From Sabellastarte sp. h YS-2021 (Eukaryota; Annelida; Polychaeta; Sabellida; Sabellidae): a stretch of DNA of 64,000 nt. Within the stretch, counting starts at the first letter, position 1. Every line of letters begins with the position of its first letter. Made by a program: the position numbers and the translations under genes. This document shows, in pieces, positions 63,670-64,000 of the stretch. Location of the stretch: assembly GCA_964017235.1 (NCBI GenBank), contig OZ024938.1:48272332-48336331 (forward strand). The letters are read 5' to 3'. The notes under the pieces were generated by a model. It was not told where the DNA came from and searched no databases. It saw only the letters and a program-made list of their open reading frames with translations.

Positions 63670-64000
63670 CATTTCTTTGTCTTTGCAAGGCAAATGTGTG
63701 ATTGAATTCTCCATGTCCTGCCTTTCGCAAGACAGACAGATAGGATTTATATCAATTGCATATTACAACCCACCAGACAATGTGGGCAAAAGGTCTACTC
63801 TCCATTTTTTTGGATCATATACCCGACATCCAACTTAACTCGTAGAATAACATATCATTAAAAAGTACAGGAATAAAGCTCCATCTTGTGGACAAGTAGG
63901 ATAATTTATGAATGTGAGCTCCAGCGAGGCTCGCACTTCTAGAGATCACTTTTTTTGTTTGTTTTTGTTGTTGTTGTTATTTTTTGTCTCATGAATTGTG
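63670..64000. other. Downstream of the plus gene, nothing recognised
   Basis: An AATAAA at 63,872 could serve a long 3' end, which is unproven. The window ends in T/G-rich simple sequence (TTGTTGTTGTTG). Confidence 0.4.

Overview
This window looks like AT-rich, intron-rich nuclear DNA from an invertebrate animal. Split coding exons with GT/AG borders, tRNA-derived SINEs, LINEs, DIRS-type retrotransposons, a PIF/Harbinger transposon and many MITE-like repeats all point that way. Lophotrochozoan, possibly bivalve mollusc, is my best guess, but nothing here fixes the species.

The host content is one gene family. A minus-strand gene runs from about 5.54 kb to beyond the left edge. A plus-strand paralog runs from 19.27 or 27.65 kb to a stop at 62,607. 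They are divergently transcribed and match exon for exon: a first exon with a cytoplasmic tail and one transmembrane helix (type II topology), a Ser/Thr/Pro-rich stalk exon, two thrombospondin type 1 (TSP1) exons, a Cys-rich CILP-like exon, and an Ig domain split over two exons by a phase 2 intron. The plus gene continues through regions resembling cartilage intermediate layer protein (CILP), then a multibasic site, and ends in a von Willebrand A (vWA) domain with a complete MIDAS motif. The protein starting at 27,649 would have about 1,409 residues. It has one in-frame TGA in the second TSP1 exon, and that exon could be skipped without changing frame. A second tail/TM exon plus stalk exon at 19.27-20.20 kb is either an alternative 5' end or what is left of a partial duplication.

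Mobile DNA fills the intergenic space and the introns. 0.6-1.1 kb: two SINE1 copies. 5.6-13.5 kb: SINEs, a MITE, a LINE 3' fragment and a 242-bp near-perfect hairpin. 13.7-18.0 kb: DIRS-like element 1. 20.76-25.75 kb: a PIF/Harbinger transposon with two open genes, lying in an intron or spacer. 28-34 kb: MITEs, a LINE fragment containing a tiny SINE insertion, and degenerate tandem repeats. 35.2-39.6 kb: DIRS-like element 2, antisense in a host intron. 42-45.8 kb: a decayed Tx1/L1-like LINE. 56-64 kb: a TIR element rich in AACGTTT words, young SINEs and paired MITEs.

Exon borders were read by eye from splice consensus, reading-frame phase and paralog comparison. CILP assignments come from memory of the family, not from a search.
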